Of a stretch of DNA of 64,000 nt, positions 8,762 to 18,099 are shown one piece after another. The stretch covers positions 42,039 to 106,038 of the forward strand of contig NZ_LMHW01000002.1 in NCBI RefSeq assembly GCF_001428525.1, in the 5' to 3' direction. Position 1 is the first letter of the stretch, and the number at the start of each line of letters is the position of its first letter. The position numbers and the translations under genes are program-made. Under the pieces are notes generated by a model. The model worked only from the letters and a program-made list of their open reading frames with translations. It had not been told where the DNA came from and did not search any database. The DNA comes from Flavobacterium sp. Root186 (GTDB taxonomy: Bacteria; Bacteroidota; Bacteroidia; Flavobacteriales; Flavobacteriaceae).

Positions 8762-9328
8762 ATGGAAGAACTTACTCATATTAAATCAGTTATCGGAATC
8801 ATTTTGGGTTTGAGTTTAACACATCTCATAAAAGGATCCGTAATCTTTATTCAGCATCCGGGGCGTAAGAAAATCTATTTCGTGCATTCGCTTTGGGTAT
8901 TTTATGTTTTTTTACTGCTTATTCATTTTTGGTGGTGGGAATTTAATCTCAAACTAATCCACGAATGGTACTTTGCCGACTATTTTTTCATTATCTGTTA
9001 TATTTTGATTTACTATTTACTGTCAGCTATTTTATATCCGGACGATTTGGTAGATTATACCGGATATGAAGATTATTTTTACTCTCGAAAAAAATGGTTC
9101 TTTTCGATTTTAGCCATCAGTTTTATAGCTGATATTGTTGACACGGCAATAAAAGGAGGCGACTATTTTTTATACAATCAAACCGAATATTATGTCCGCA
9201 TTATAAGTCATATTATTCTATGTTTTGCAGCAATAAAATTCAACAACAAAATGTTTCACACTATTTTAGTATCACTTTTTATTCTCTACGAACTCTCCTA
9301 CATACTGAGATTGTTTAATGTTGAATAG
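8762..9328 (+). CDS. Multi-pass membrane protein, unknown function
   Basis: 188 residues with about six hydrophobic segments. Hallmarks are an early 'GLSLTHLIKG' helix, the aromatic stretch 'HFWWWEF' and a cytoplasmic acidic loop (YPDDLVDYTGYEDYF). I recognise no family name. It lies 24 nt before the patatin gene and is probably cotranscribed with it. Confidence 0.7.
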   Translation: MEELTHIKSVIGIILGLSLTHLIKGSVIFIQHPGRKKIYFVHSLWVFYVFLLLIHFWWWEFNLKLIHEWYFADYFFIICYILIYYLLSAILYPDDLVDYTGYEDYFYSRKKWFFSILAISFIADIVDTAIKGGDYFLYNQTEYYVRIISHIILCFAAIKFNNKMFHTILVSLFILYELSYILRLFNVE

Positions 9329-9352
9329 CGATATTAATTAAAAGAATTTAGC

Positions 9353-10903
9353 ATGAAAATTAAAAAGCTGCAGCTGATATTGCTGCTTCTGGTTTTTTTG
9401 GATAGAGGATTTTCTCAAAATAAAATCAATCTTTTTTCAGAGATCAATTACAATTCGATTCCTGCCGTTTCTTTATCGGATTATAAATCGGTTCAGGAGA
9501 GAGATCAAAAATTTCAAAACCCACATATTGCACTCGGAATCGGGATTTCTGGAGGTGGATCGCGTGCACAGTTTTTCAGTATGGGTGTTCTTCTCGGACT
9601 TGAAGAAATTGACGAAAACTATTTGCAGCGCAATTTTTTAAATGAAATCGATTATTACTCAACAGTTTCGGGTGGTTGCTTTTCGGCGGGATATTATTTA
9701 ACCGTTTTAAAAAACAAACTGCATCATGATAATTGTTCTTTTAATGAATTTTACTTTTCAAAAGCCGATGCTTTCAAAGATTATGTCGATAAATCGGCCA
9801 ATATTTTATCACTTTTAAACAACAGCCGAAACGAAAAAGGAGATAAAATACCAATGACACAGCGTATTGATGCGGATATTTTGCAATATGATGTGACAAA
9901 TCCTGATAACAAAGATAAATTTGACACTCAAATGCTTTTGTCTGATTTTTTTGTTTCAAAAGAAAGCAAAAAAGAACCTTCACTTCCAATGTTTGTTGCC
10001 AACGGAACCGCTTTTAACAACGGCGAACGTATTCCGTTTATGCCCCACATCATCAAGGGTTTATCAATAGATGAATCACTCGCACCAAATAAAGCTGATC
10101 TTGTTTTGAATGAAAATAAAATAAACGACGGCTATAATTTTCCGGTTACTTACGGTATTACGGCAAGTTCTGCTTTTCCGGGCGTTCTTCCAAAGGTGAA
10201 ATTTGGCATTAAAAATCAGGATAAAATTTTATGTATTATTGACGGCGGCGCTTCAGACAATACGGGTTATAAAACTCTGGTAGAACTTCTTCATTCGGAT
10301 ACTACAGTTGATGATAAAAACAAAAAAGCACTTTTTATCGATTGTCTTGGGCAGGGAAAAAAAGAACCTTACATCAACGACACAAAAATTGGATTGCTTT
10401 CTCTTTTCGAAACCGCTTCACTTTATACTGTTCAAACCCGATATATGACTTTTGATAAGGATATAGAAAACACCTTTGAACGCTATAAAATTCCGATAAA
10501 AAATTATCAGGTTATTGGTTTTACTACCATTCGAAATCATTTACAAAAAATGCAAAAAGATGAAAAGTATGAAGAACTCGTAACAGAATTAAAAAATACA
10601 AGCGACGATTCTGCTGGTTGGTTTAAATTATATACTGATTTTAAGACAGATATTGTAAACAAATTCGGCGAAAGCGCATTCAAAAAAAATAAGGATGGTG
10701 AGATAATTGCAGCAACACTTCAAAAAGATAAATTTTCAGAATTTACGGCTGGAGAAATTTTATTAATGTATGAATACACCTCGCACATTGAAACAAAACT
10801 GAGAATCAGACCCGAAGAAAGAGATATTCTGCTTTTGGCAGGACGATTTGCGGTGTTTTTAAAAAACAATGAATTAAGAGAATTATTAGTAGAATATAAA
10901 TAA
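9353..10903 (+). CDS. Secreted patatin-like phospholipase
   Basis: 516 residues, predicted serine acyl hydrolase cleaving fatty acyl chains from lipids. A cleavable signal peptide (about residues 1-22, ending GFSQ) sends it out of the cytoplasm. The oxyanion-hole motif is GGGSR (67-71), the nucleophile is Ser106 in TVSGG (the Gly at -2 of GxSxG is Thr), and the dyad aspartate is D297 in IDGGASDN. So the catalytic dyad is intact. The C-terminal 200 residues are charged and helical with no recognised domain. Followed 91 nt later by a lipoprotein and a MORN/TPR protein on the same strand. Confidence 0.88.
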   Translation: MKIKKLQLILLLLVFLDRGFSQNKINLFSEINYNSIPAVSLSDYKSVQERDQKFQNPHIALGIGISGGGSRAQFFSMGVLLGLEEIDENYLQRNFLNEIDYYSTVSGGCFSAGYYLTVLKNKLHHDNCSFNEFYFSKADAFKDYVDKSANILSLLNNSRNEKGDKIPMTQRIDADILQYDVTNPDNKDKFDTQMLLSDFFVSKESKKEPSLPMFVANGTAFNNGERIPFMPHIIKGLSIDESLAPNKADLVLNENKINDGYNFPVTYGITASSAFPGVLPKVKFGIKNQDKILCIIDGGASDNTGYKTLVELLHSDTTVDDKNKKALFIDCLGQGKKEPYINDTKIGLLSLFETASLYTVQTRYMTFDKDIENTFERYKIPIKNYQVIGFTTIRNHLQKMQKDEKYEELVTELKNTSDDSAGWFKLYTDFKTDIVNKFGESAFKKNKDGEIIAATLQKDKFSEFTAGEILLMYEYTSHIETKLRIRPEERDILLLAGRFAVFLKNNELRELLVEYK

Positions 10904-10994
10904 TTTACCAATTTTATTAAATTTTTGATTTTATTTAAAAAGCTAAGTAAGAATATTTTATATTTGATAGCCCCTAATTTTAAAATCAACACCA

Positions 10995-11891
10995 ATGAAA
11001 ATTAAAACCTACTTAATTCTCAGTGGCATTTTTCTATTTCTATATTCCTGTGGAAAAAATGAAAAACAGATCATTGACGAAAACGCCCCATCGTTAGCCG
11101 TTCAGTCTGAAAGCCCAAAACCAGCCGAACAGCTTCTTTTTAGAAAAAGTGAAGACATTGTTCCTTCCGAAGAACTCAATTTGAGTCTGCTCAAAAAAAC
11201 CGCCGAAAATCTAAACATCAAATATTCAAATATTAAAATTGAAGATGTAAGTTCTATTCGTTACAACGGCGAAACTACTTTTTTTGTCATTTGTATTATC
11301 AATAAAAACAAGAAAGTAAAATCAAGCGAAGAAGATTTAGGCAATTACTACGAAAGAAAATTCGTATTTGTTAATAATGAAGACGGAAAAATTCTGGCAG
11401 AAGAAACCGATAAAAATCTTGGTTATTACGAAAATGAAGGTTTAAGAGTTGCAAAAACTTATATTTTAAATAATGTATTGCAGCTTAATGACAAAACTCC
11501 GGCCATTGCTTTTAGTACAGAAGTATATTCAAATAGCAGAGTTGTAATGTATTCTGAAGAAAAATTTACCATTGTGACTCTTGATGGAAACAGAATGAGA
11601 AAAGTTTTATACGAATATCCAATTCGATCAGCAAACGGAGATTCAAACGGAGGCGGAACCTATCAAATAGAAACCTTAGAAACCGGAATAAGCCTTTCTG
11701 ATTCGCAAACAAAGGGTTTTTATGATTTATTAGTTTCGAAAATCTATACTTATGAAGACGCTGCCGAAGAAGATTTAGAAAACGATATTCAACAAAAAAG
11801 CGATCTAAAAGTCAAAAAAGAATTCCAAAAACTGAAATTTGACGGAAAAACTTATTCTTTTAAAAAAGACGATAGGAATCGATTTTTGTAA
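10995..11891 (+). CDS. Lipoprotein, unknown function
   Basis: 298 residues. MKIKTYLILSGIFLFLYSCGK is a lipoprotein signal with Cys19. The mature part is mostly beta-strand and loop with charged repeats of Lys/Glu, and has no motif I recognise. It sits between the patatin gene and the MORN/TPR gene, 24 nt before the ATG of the latter, and is probably one operon with it. Confidence 0.7.
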   Translation: MKIKTYLILSGIFLFLYSCGKNEKQIIDENAPSLAVQSESPKPAEQLLFRKSEDIVPSEELNLSLLKKTAENLNIKYSNIKIEDVSSIRYNGETTFFVICIINKNKKVKSSEEDLGNYYERKFVFVNNEDGKILAEETDKNLGYYENEGLRVAKTYILNNVLQLNDKTPAIAFSTEVYSNSRVVMYSEEKFTIVTLDGNRMRKVLYEYPIRSANGDSNGGGTYQIETLETGISLSDSQTKGFYDLLVSKIYTYEDAAEEDLENDIQQKSDLKVKKEFQKLKFDGKTYSFKKDDRNRFL

Positions 11892-11915
11892 TTTCGCATT
11901 CAATTGAAACTAAAA

Positions 11916-13325
11916 ATGTCTAAAAAAATCTTTTTTGCTGTACTCATTTGGCCTTTTTTCTTGCTGGCTCAGGAAAAACAAAAAGAGGCCCCTGATAATG
12001 TTACGCGCTATTTTTATGATGATAAAGTAGTTTCGGTCGAAATTTGGTTCGGTGCAGATAAAAAACAAGACAGTTCTAAAACCTATTATCCGAGCGGAAA
12101 GTTAAACGAAGTTTTCTATTTTGATAAAGAAGGACTTAAAGACGGAGATTGTTTTCAGTATAATTACCAAGGCGAAAAACTCGTAACCTGGAATTTTGCA
12201 CACGGAAAAATGACGGGCAGAACAGATCATAAACTTCCGTTTAACAAAGACCGTGAAGAATCAGTCAAAAAAGCCTTAAAAATGCTCACGGATATTAATG
12301 CAAGAACCAATTTTAACCCAACGAGTATTAATGATTTGTATAACCGAGGTGTTTTAGGTATAAGTCTTGGTAATAATACTTTAGCAATTGAGGATTTAAA
12401 AAAGGTTGAATTTGCAATCGATAAAGATCCAAAAAACAAAAATTTAGCACAATCTGATTCTGCTCAAAAGAAAACCGCAGTCTTTCGAAGTAAGCTTTAT
12501 GATCGAATGGGAAGTGTCTATGCTTCACTCGAAATGGAAAGCTTTGCGTATAATTATTATTTTAAAGCGATTAAGAATGCACCAGCCGATTATCGCATAT
12601 TATATAATTTTGCAACATTGTTGCAAAAACGAAAATCGTACGATTTAGCACGCTACTATTTAGAGAAAATTATAAAAGAAAAACCTGACCATGCCTACGC
12701 ATACTGGGCGCTTTCCAGGTTATTGAGTGATGAAGGCGAGTATGAAAAAGCATTTGAAAATATCGAAAAAGCCTTTCAATATGAAAAGGTAATTAACGAA
12801 CGAACTCCAGCTTACGGAGGAAGAGATTTAAGAACAACCCGAGGTTTGCTTTATCATAAACTGGGAGAATCTAAAAAAGGAATTGCCGATTTGAATGCTG
12901 CATTAGAAATGGATAAAAACAATTCGTATGCAATGAAAAACCTCGGAATAATTTATCTCGACCAGAAAAAGTATGACGAAGCCTGTAAGTTATTCCAAAA
13001 AGCAAAAGAACTTCATTACACTTTGATATACGATGAAAATGATCTGGATTCGCTTTTAGAAAGTGCATGTAATAAACATCCTTTAGAAAAATCACTTAAA
13101 AACAAACCTTTTGTTTTGCCAAATCCGGCGCTGACAACCATTTCAATAGAAAACTTAAACGCTAAAAATTTTGATTTTGAATTCTTTAATTTCGAATCAA
13201 AATCAGTTTTAAAAGGGAAAACCAGCGACGGAAGTATAAATATCATTGGTCTGGATTCTGGATTTTATATCTTAAAAGTGACACTTGGAGATTCTATAGA
13301 AACTTTTAAAGTGATCAAAGAATAA
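11916..13325 (+). CDS. MORN-like/TPR protein with T9SS type A sorting tail
   Basis: 469 residues. Signal peptide MSKKIFFAVLIWPFFLLAQ, then a YwqK/MORN-like stretch (about 25-95: 'YYPSGKLNEVFYFDKEGLKDG'-type repeats, shown here in part), then about six TPR units (130-385), then an 80-residue C-terminal domain beginning 'VLPNPALTTISIEN' and ending 'GDSIETFKVIKE', which has the pattern of the T9SS type A signal. Such a tail directs export across the outer membrane and surface attachment or release. The ATG at 11916 is preferred over a TTG four codons earlier because the signal peptide starts there. Confidence 0.8.
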   Translation: MSKKIFFAVLIWPFFLLAQEKQKEAPDNVTRYFYDDKVVSVEIWFGADKKQDSSKTYYPSGKLNEVFYFDKEGLKDGDCFQYNYQGEKLVTWNFAHGKMTGRTDHKLPFNKDREESVKKALKMLTDINARTNFNPTSINDLYNRGVLGISLGNNTLAIEDLKKVEFAIDKDPKNKNLAQSDSAQKKTAVFRSKLYDRMGSVYASLEMESFAYNYYFKAIKNAPADYRILYNFATLLQKRKSYDLARYYLEKIIKEKPDHAYAYWALSRLLSDEGEYEKAFENIEKAFQYEKVINERTPAYGGRDLRTTRGLLYHKLGESKKGIADLNAALEMDKNNSYAMKNLGIIYLDQKKYDEACKLFQKAKELHYTLIYDENDLDSLLESACNKHPLEKSLKNKPFVLPNPALTTISIENLNAKNFDFEFFNFESKSVLKGKTSDGSINIIGLDSGFYILKVTLGDSIETFKVIKE

Positions 13326-13454
13326 ATCTATTCTAAAACTTCGTTTAAAAACAAAAACGCTCCGTGCATCTTTGCGCCAACTTCGTGTATCTCTGCGAAA
13401 TCTGCGAAATAACTTTAGACTAAACTTTGTATGTAATCTTAGCAAACATTTCCT

Positions 13455-13462
13455 TAAATTTG
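13455..13462 (+). promoter_or_regulatory. -7 element TAAATTTG upstream of serS
   Basis: A perfect TAnnTTTG box 41 nt before the serS ATG. A TTTG lies at 13426-13429, but the 25-nt spacing is longer than usual. Confidence 0.5.
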
Positions 13463-13503
13463 CTTCCGTTATTAAAAAATACAATAGTTATAAAAATCAA
13501 GCT

Positions 13504-14775
13504 ATGTTACAAATCGCATTTATTAGAGAAAATCAGGAGAAAGTAATCAAGGCTTTAGCAAAACGAAATATCGATGCTAAAAGCGTTGTTGAAGAGGTGG
13601 TGCAATTAGACGAAAATCGTCGTGCAACTCAAGTGGAATTAGATAATACTTTAGCTGAATCTAATAAATTGTCCAAAGATATAGGCGAATTAATGAAAGC
13701 GGGTGAGAAAGCTAAAGCAGCAATCTTAAAAGAAAAAACAGTTTCATTAAAAGAAAAAAGCAAAGAACTTGGTGAAAAAGCAGAAGCTTTAGCGGTTGAT
13801 TTAACGAATAAATTATACACGTTGCCAAATCTTCCGGCAGATATTGTCCCTGAAGGAAAAACTCCAGACGACAATTTGAATGTTTTTCAGGAAGGCGATA
13901 TTCCGGTTTTACATGAAGGCGCACAGCCGCATTGGGAGCTGGTAAAAAAATACGATATCATCGATTTTGAATTAGGTGTAAAAATTACCGGAGCAGGTTT
14001 TCCTGTTTACAAAGGAAAAGGAGCTCGTTTGCAGCGTGCTTTAATCAACTATTTTTTAGATAAAAACACAGCCGCAGGATATAATGAAGTTCAGGTTCCG
14101 CATTTGGTAAACGAAGCTTCAGGTTACGGAACAGGACAATTGCCAGATAAAGAAGGGCAGATGTACCATTCAACAATTGACGATTTATATTTGATTCCAA
14201 CTGCTGAGGTTCCGGTTACGAACTTATTCCGCGATGTTATTTTAAACGAAAGTGAATTACCGATTTTGCATACAGCTTATACACCATGTTTTCGTCGTGA
14301 AGCAGGTTCTTACGGAGCGCACGTTCGCGGATTAAACCGTTTACATCAGTTTGACAAAGTAGAAATCGTTCGCATTGAGCATCCGGATAATTCATACGCA
14401 GCTCTTGACGGAATGGTGGAACATGTAAAAAACATTCTTCAGGAATTGAAATTACCATATAGAGTTTTACGTCTTTGTGGAGGCGATATGGGTTTCACAT
14501 CGGCTTTGACTTACGATTTTGAAGTATTTTCTACAGCGCAGGACCGCTGGTTAGAAATTAGTTCAGTTTCTAACTTCGAAACTTTTCAGGCAAACCGCTT
14601 GAAATTACGTTTCAAAGACAAAGACGGAAAAAACCAATTGGCTCACACTTTAAACGGAAGTTCATTAGCATTGCCAAGAGTTTTAGCCGGAATTTTAGAA
14701 AATTACCAAACGCCGGAAGGAATCGTAATTCCAGAAGTTTTACGTCCTTACTGCGGATTTGATATAATTGACTAA
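13504..14775 (+). CDS. serS: Seryl-tRNA synthetase
   Basis: Charges tRNA-Ser (and tRNA-Sec where present) with serine; class II synthetase, 423 residues, cytoplasmic homodimer. The first ~100 residues form the long antiparallel coiled coil that grips the tRNA long variable arm. Catalytic motifs follow: 'TAEVPVTN' , motif 2 with 'FRREAGSYG' and 'HQFDKVEIV', and motif 3 'NGSSLALPRVLAGILEN'. The ATG at 13504 (MLQIAFIRENQE) is the conserved SerS start; the open frame extends 44 codons upstream into repeat-containing non-coding sequence. Confidence 0.98.
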   Translation: MLQIAFIRENQEKVIKALAKRNIDAKSVVEEVVQLDENRRATQVELDNTLAESNKLSKDIGELMKAGEKAKAAILKEKTVSLKEKSKELGEKAEALAVDLTNKLYTLPNLPADIVPEGKTPDDNLNVFQEGDIPVLHEGAQPHWELVKKYDIIDFELGVKITGAGFPVYKGKGARLQRALINYFLDKNTAAGYNEVQVPHLVNEASGYGTGQLPDKEGQMYHSTIDDLYLIPTAEVPVTNLFRDVILNESELPILHTAYTPCFRREAGSYGAHVRGLNRLHQFDKVEIVRIEHPDNSYAALDGMVEHVKNILQELKLPYRVLRLCGGDMGFTSALTYDFEVFSTAQDRWLEISSVSNFETFQANRLKLRFKDKDGKNQLAHTLNGSSLALPRVLAGILENYQTPEGIVIPEVLRPYCGFDIID

Positions 14776-14888
14776 CTTTAGTATGCAGTTTTAGTTTACA
14801 GTCTCAGTTTCAGTTTACAGTTTTAAAACTGAACTTAAAGCCGGGACTGTAAACTGCGACTAAAAATGCCACATTAAAAAACTGAAAT
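14776..14888. repeat. Intergenic imperfect palindrome serS / TPR gene
   Basis: The gap is built of 'agtttacagt' and 'cagttttaaaactg' words; 14793-14803 is the exact reverse complement of 14845-14855. No promoter is obvious. Confidence 0.6.
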
Positions 14889-16670
14889 ATGAAAAACATC
14901 TTTATCTATATCGTTTTGTTGTGGTCTGGTTTTGCATTCTCGCAAAACGAACAGTTAGCGAATAATTACTACGACAAAGGTGATTTTGAAAAAGCAAAAA
15001 TCATTTACGAAGACCTTTTAAGAAGTTCACCATCCAATACCCAATATTTTTTACGAACGATAGATTGTTATCAGCAATTGCAGCAATTTGATCTTGCAGA
15101 AAAAACAATTTTAAGTCGTTACAATGCCTATAAGCAAGGTGTTTTTTTAGTTGAATTGGGATACAATTATCAATTACAGAAAAACGAATCTAAAGCCAAA
15201 AGTTACTACGAACAGGCAATTGATAAAATCAAAACCAGTCCAAATGATGTTTACGGAGTTGGAAATGCTTTTGAAAAAAAGGTTTTATTAGAATATGCCT
15301 TAAAAGCGTACCAAACTGCCATGCAGGTTCAGCCGAATTATAATTTCAATTTTCAGATTGGAATGTTGTACGGCCAATTAGGAAAAACTGATTTGATGAT
15401 CGATCTTTTGCTAACAGAATCATATAATAATCAGCAGAATGCTAATTTAATCCAGACGCAGTTATCTCGTTTTATGAATGGAGAAACTGATAATACGGCC
15501 TTTAAAGACGCGATGCGAAAAGCGTTGATTTTAAGAACACAGAAAGAGCAGGATGTTTTTTGGAATCATTATTTAAGCTGGTTTTATGTACAGCAGAAAG
15601 AATTTGGAAAAGCCTTTATCCAGGAAAAAGCCATTTACAAACGCGAACCGGAATCATTAATTAGTATTGTAAACTTAAGTCAGTTTGCATTGAATGAAGA
15701 TGATACCGAAACAGCTTCCGAAATTCTGAATTTCATTCTTCAAAATACAAAAGATACGGATTTACTGATTCACAGCAACGCCAGTTTAATGCAGATTAAA
15801 ATTGATAAAGCGCAGGAAAAAGATTATCCGGCCATTACAACTGAATTGCAGCAATTACTGGTTACTTATGAGATAAATCCTTTTACCTTATCTTTGCAAT
15901 TAATTCAGGCACATTTCCTGGCTTTTAATTTAAAAAAGACAGAAGAAGCCAAAGCAGTTGTAAAAAGAGCTTTAGAATTAAATTTAAATGCTTATCAGCA
16001 GGCTGATGCAAAGATGGAGCTGGCAGATATTTTGCTTTTAGAAGAAAAGTTCAATCAGGCCTTGATTTATTATTCTCAAATTCAGCTGGATTTAAAGAAT
16101 GATGTCATGTCGCATGAAGCAAGTTTGAAAGCGGCAAAAACAAGTTATTTCAAAACCGATTTTGAATGGGCTTTAAAACAATTTAAAGAATTGAAATCGG
16201 CAAACACGCAATTGATTGCCAACGACGCTCTTGAATATTTCTTACTGATAAATGATAATACCGTTGCTGATTCAACTCAAACGGCTTTAAAACAGTTTGC
16301 AAAAGCCGATTTTTTACTTTATCAGAATAAAAAACAAGAAGCAATTACACAGTTTCAAAATATTCTAAAAACCTTTAAAGGACAGGAAATCGAAGCTGTA
16401 ACATTGTTGCGTTTAGGTCAAATATATGAAAGTCAGAAGGATTATACTTCGGCTTTAAGCCAATACCAGCAAATCATTGACAATCACAGCGACGGAATTT
16501 ATGTAGATGAAGCGCTGTTTTTCTCGGCAGAAATTTACAACGACGAGTTAAAAGATATAGAAAAGGCTAAGCCTTTATATGAAAAGGTAATTTTTAACCA
16601 TCAGGATAGTATTTACTTTGTTGATGCCAGAAAAAAATACCGCGAGTTAAGAGGGGATAAGAATTTATAA
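14889..16670 (+). CDS. Exported TPR protein
   Basis: 593 residues with signal peptide (MKNIFIYIVLLWSGFAFSQ) and tetratricopeptide repeats along almost the whole length (first unit about 23-56, last units 500-585 with 'ALSQYQQIIDNH'-type helices). Such periplasmic TPR proteins serve as scaffolds for protein complexes. No catalytic domain is visible. Situated between serS and a DUF4286 gene, which is a common flavobacterial order, but a functional link is not shown. Confidence 0.8.
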   Translation: MKNIFIYIVLLWSGFAFSQNEQLANNYYDKGDFEKAKIIYEDLLRSSPSNTQYFLRTIDCYQQLQQFDLAEKTILSRYNAYKQGVFLVELGYNYQLQKNESKAKSYYEQAIDKIKTSPNDVYGVGNAFEKKVLLEYALKAYQTAMQVQPNYNFNFQIGMLYGQLGKTDLMIDLLLTESYNNQQNANLIQTQLSRFMNGETDNTAFKDAMRKALILRTQKEQDVFWNHYLSWFYVQQKEFGKAFIQEKAIYKREPESLISIVNLSQFALNEDDTETASEILNFILQNTKDTDLLIHSNASLMQIKIDKAQEKDYPAITTELQQLLVTYEINPFTLSLQLIQAHFLAFNLKKTEEAKAVVKRALELNLNAYQQADAKMELADILLLEEKFNQALIYYSQIQLDLKNDVMSHEASLKAAKTSYFKTDFEWALKQFKELKSANTQLIANDALEYFLLINDNTVADSTQTALKQFAKADFLLYQNKKQEAITQFQNILKTFKGQEIEAVTLLRLGQIYESQKDYTSALSQYQQIIDNHSDGIYVDEALFFSAEIYNDELKDIEKAKPLYEKVIFNHQDSIYFVDARKKYRELRGDKNL

Positions 16671-16762
16671 AATAGATCTTAGATATTAGACTGCTTAGAT
16701 TTTTAGACTTTTCTAAAATCTAACGATCTAATAAGTCTAACGATCTAATAATCTAAAAACAA
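16671..16762. repeat. AT-rich repeat of 'atctaa' words
   Basis: This gap consists of repeated direct and inverted 'gatctaataa' / 'ttagat' words (for example 'aacgatctaataa' twice near 16720-16750), able to fold on itself. It separates the TPR and DUF4286 genes. Confidence 0.5.
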
Positions 16763-17074
16763 ATGATAATTTACAATATTACTACCAATATACACGAAAG
16801 CGTTCACGATCAATGGTTAAAATGGATGCAGGAAAAACATATTCCGGAAATTCTGGCTACTGAGAAATTCTCTTCGGCACGAATTGTAAAAGTTTTAGTT
16901 GAAGAAGAAATGGGCGGAATCACGTATTCGGTTCAATATACAACAGATAGTAAAGAAACTTTAGAGAAATATTATATTGAGGACCAGCCGCATTTTGACA
17001 GAGAAGCTTTAGAATTATTTGCAGATAAAATGCTTTCTTTCAGAACGGAGCTGCAGGTTATTTCGGAACATTAA
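16763..17074 (+). CDS. DUF4286 family protein
   Basis: A 103-residue soluble protein beginning MIIYNITTNI. The pattern 'V...W..WM...HIPEILAT..F..A....' with a closing 'F...FRTELQVI' matches the DUF4286 family of Bacteroidota, a ferredoxin-like alpha/beta fold of unknown role. Usually found, as here, just upstream of rsmA (ksgA). Confidence 0.85.
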   Translation: MIIYNITTNIHESVHDQWLKWMQEKHIPEILATEKFSSARIVKVLVEEEMGGITYSVQYTTDSKETLEKYYIEDQPHFDREALELFADKMLSFRTELQVISEH

Positions 17075-17254
17075 TTTAGTATTTCAGTCTCGGTATTCAG
17101 TTTTCAGGAAACAGAATTGCCCAGAAATTTGACAGATTAAACGGACTTATACAGATTATTAGATTTAAAATTTGTGCTAATTTGTGGAATTCGTGGCAAA
17201 AAAATATAAAGCTTTGAGTCTTTGAGCCTTTGTGGCAAAAAAAGTGAAATAAGC

Positions 17255-17286
17255 TTTGACCCTTCGCTCCAAAAAGAATACTTTTG
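17255..17286 (+). promoter_or_regulatory. Promoter of rsmA
   Basis: -33 element TTTG (17255-17258), 20-nt spacer, -7 element TACTTTTG (17279-17286), a perfect Bacteroidota sigma-A pattern. Start of transcription is expected near 17291, giving a leader of about 23 nt before the rsmA ATG at 17314. The mgtE gene would be transcribed from it as well. Confidence 0.7.
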
Positions 17287-17313
17287 CGCCCTTGTGGCAA
17301 AACAAGAAAGAAA

Positions 17314-18099
17314 ATGGAAAAAGTAAAAGCCAAAAAACATTTAGGACAACATTTCCTTAAAGACGAAAGTATTGCAAAAGCAATTGCCGATACTTTGAGT
17401 TTAAAAGGATACGAGGAGGTTTTAGAAATAGGACCAGGGATGGGTGTGTTGACTAAGTATTTGCTTGAAAAGCCAATAAATACACATGTTATTGAAATTG
17501 ACACAGAATCGGTGGTGTATTTAGGTGAAAATTATCCAAAATTAAAAGATCAGATTATCTCTCAGGATTTTCTAAAGTATAATATTAACGAAGTTTACAA
17601 GGATAAGCAATTTGCTATAATTGGAAATTTCCCTTATAATATTTCGACTCAAATTGTTTTTAGAACATTAGAGTTTAGAGATCAGATTCCGGAGTTTTCC
17701 GGAATGTTTCAAAAAGAAGTTGCAGAGCGAATCTGCGAGAAAAAAGGATCAAAAGCTTACGGAATCTTATCCGTATTGGCTCAGGCCTTCTATGATACTG
17801 AGTATTTGTTTACTGTAGACGAAAATGTTTTTATTCCTCCGCCCAAGGTCAAGTCGGGTGTGATGAAAATGACCCGAAAGGAAGATTATAGTCTTCCGTG
17901 TGGTGAAAAGTTATTTTTTACGGTTGTAAAAACTGCTTTTCAGCAAAGACGAAAAACATTACGTAACAGTTTGAAAACATTAAATTTATCAGATAAACTG
18001 CGAGAAGACATTATCTTTGATAAACGTCCCGAACAGCTAAGCGTTGACGAATTTATTGTTTTGACTCAAAAAATAGAAGCCGATGGAGTTCAAAGTTAG
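17314..18099 (+). CDS. rsmA: 16S rRNA dimethyladenosine transferase
   Basis: Dimethylates the two adjacent adenosines near the 3' end of 16S rRNA using S-adenosylmethionine (KsgA). 261 residues. Signatures: '[11 protein letters not shown]' at the N-terminus, SAM-binding '[12 protein letters not shown]', catalytic NxPY motif as 'GNFPYNIST', and the C-terminal helical domain with '[12 protein letters not shown]'. I start at ATG 17314; the frame extends upstream only through a TTG within the promoter's -7 box. It overlaps mgtE by 17 nt. Confidence 0.97.
   Translation: MEKVKAKKHLGQHFLKDESIAKAIADTLSLKGYEEVLEIGPGMGVLTKYLLEKPINTHVIEIDTESVVYLGENYPKLKDQIISQDFLKYNINEVYKDKQFAIIGNFPYNISTQIVFRTLEFRDQIPEFSGMFQKEVAERICEKKGSKAYGILSVLAQAFYDTEYLFTVDENVFIPPPKVKSGVMKMTRKEDYSLPCGEKLFFTVVKTAFQQRRKTLRNSLKTLNLSDKLREDIIFDKRPEQLSVDEFIVLTQKIEADGVQS

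Noticed and set aside
13372..13503. N-terminal extension of serS by 44 codons
   Set aside because: The stretch includes repeat words shared with non-coding gaps and the serS -7 box. The conserved SerS start is the ATG at 13504.
14776..17313. tRNA or small RNA genes in the repeat-rich gaps around 14.8, 16.7 and 17.1 kb
   Set aside because: The sequences are simple inverted or direct repeats of 'atctaa' or 'agtttacag' words. No cloverleaf, T-arm consensus or CCA end was found.
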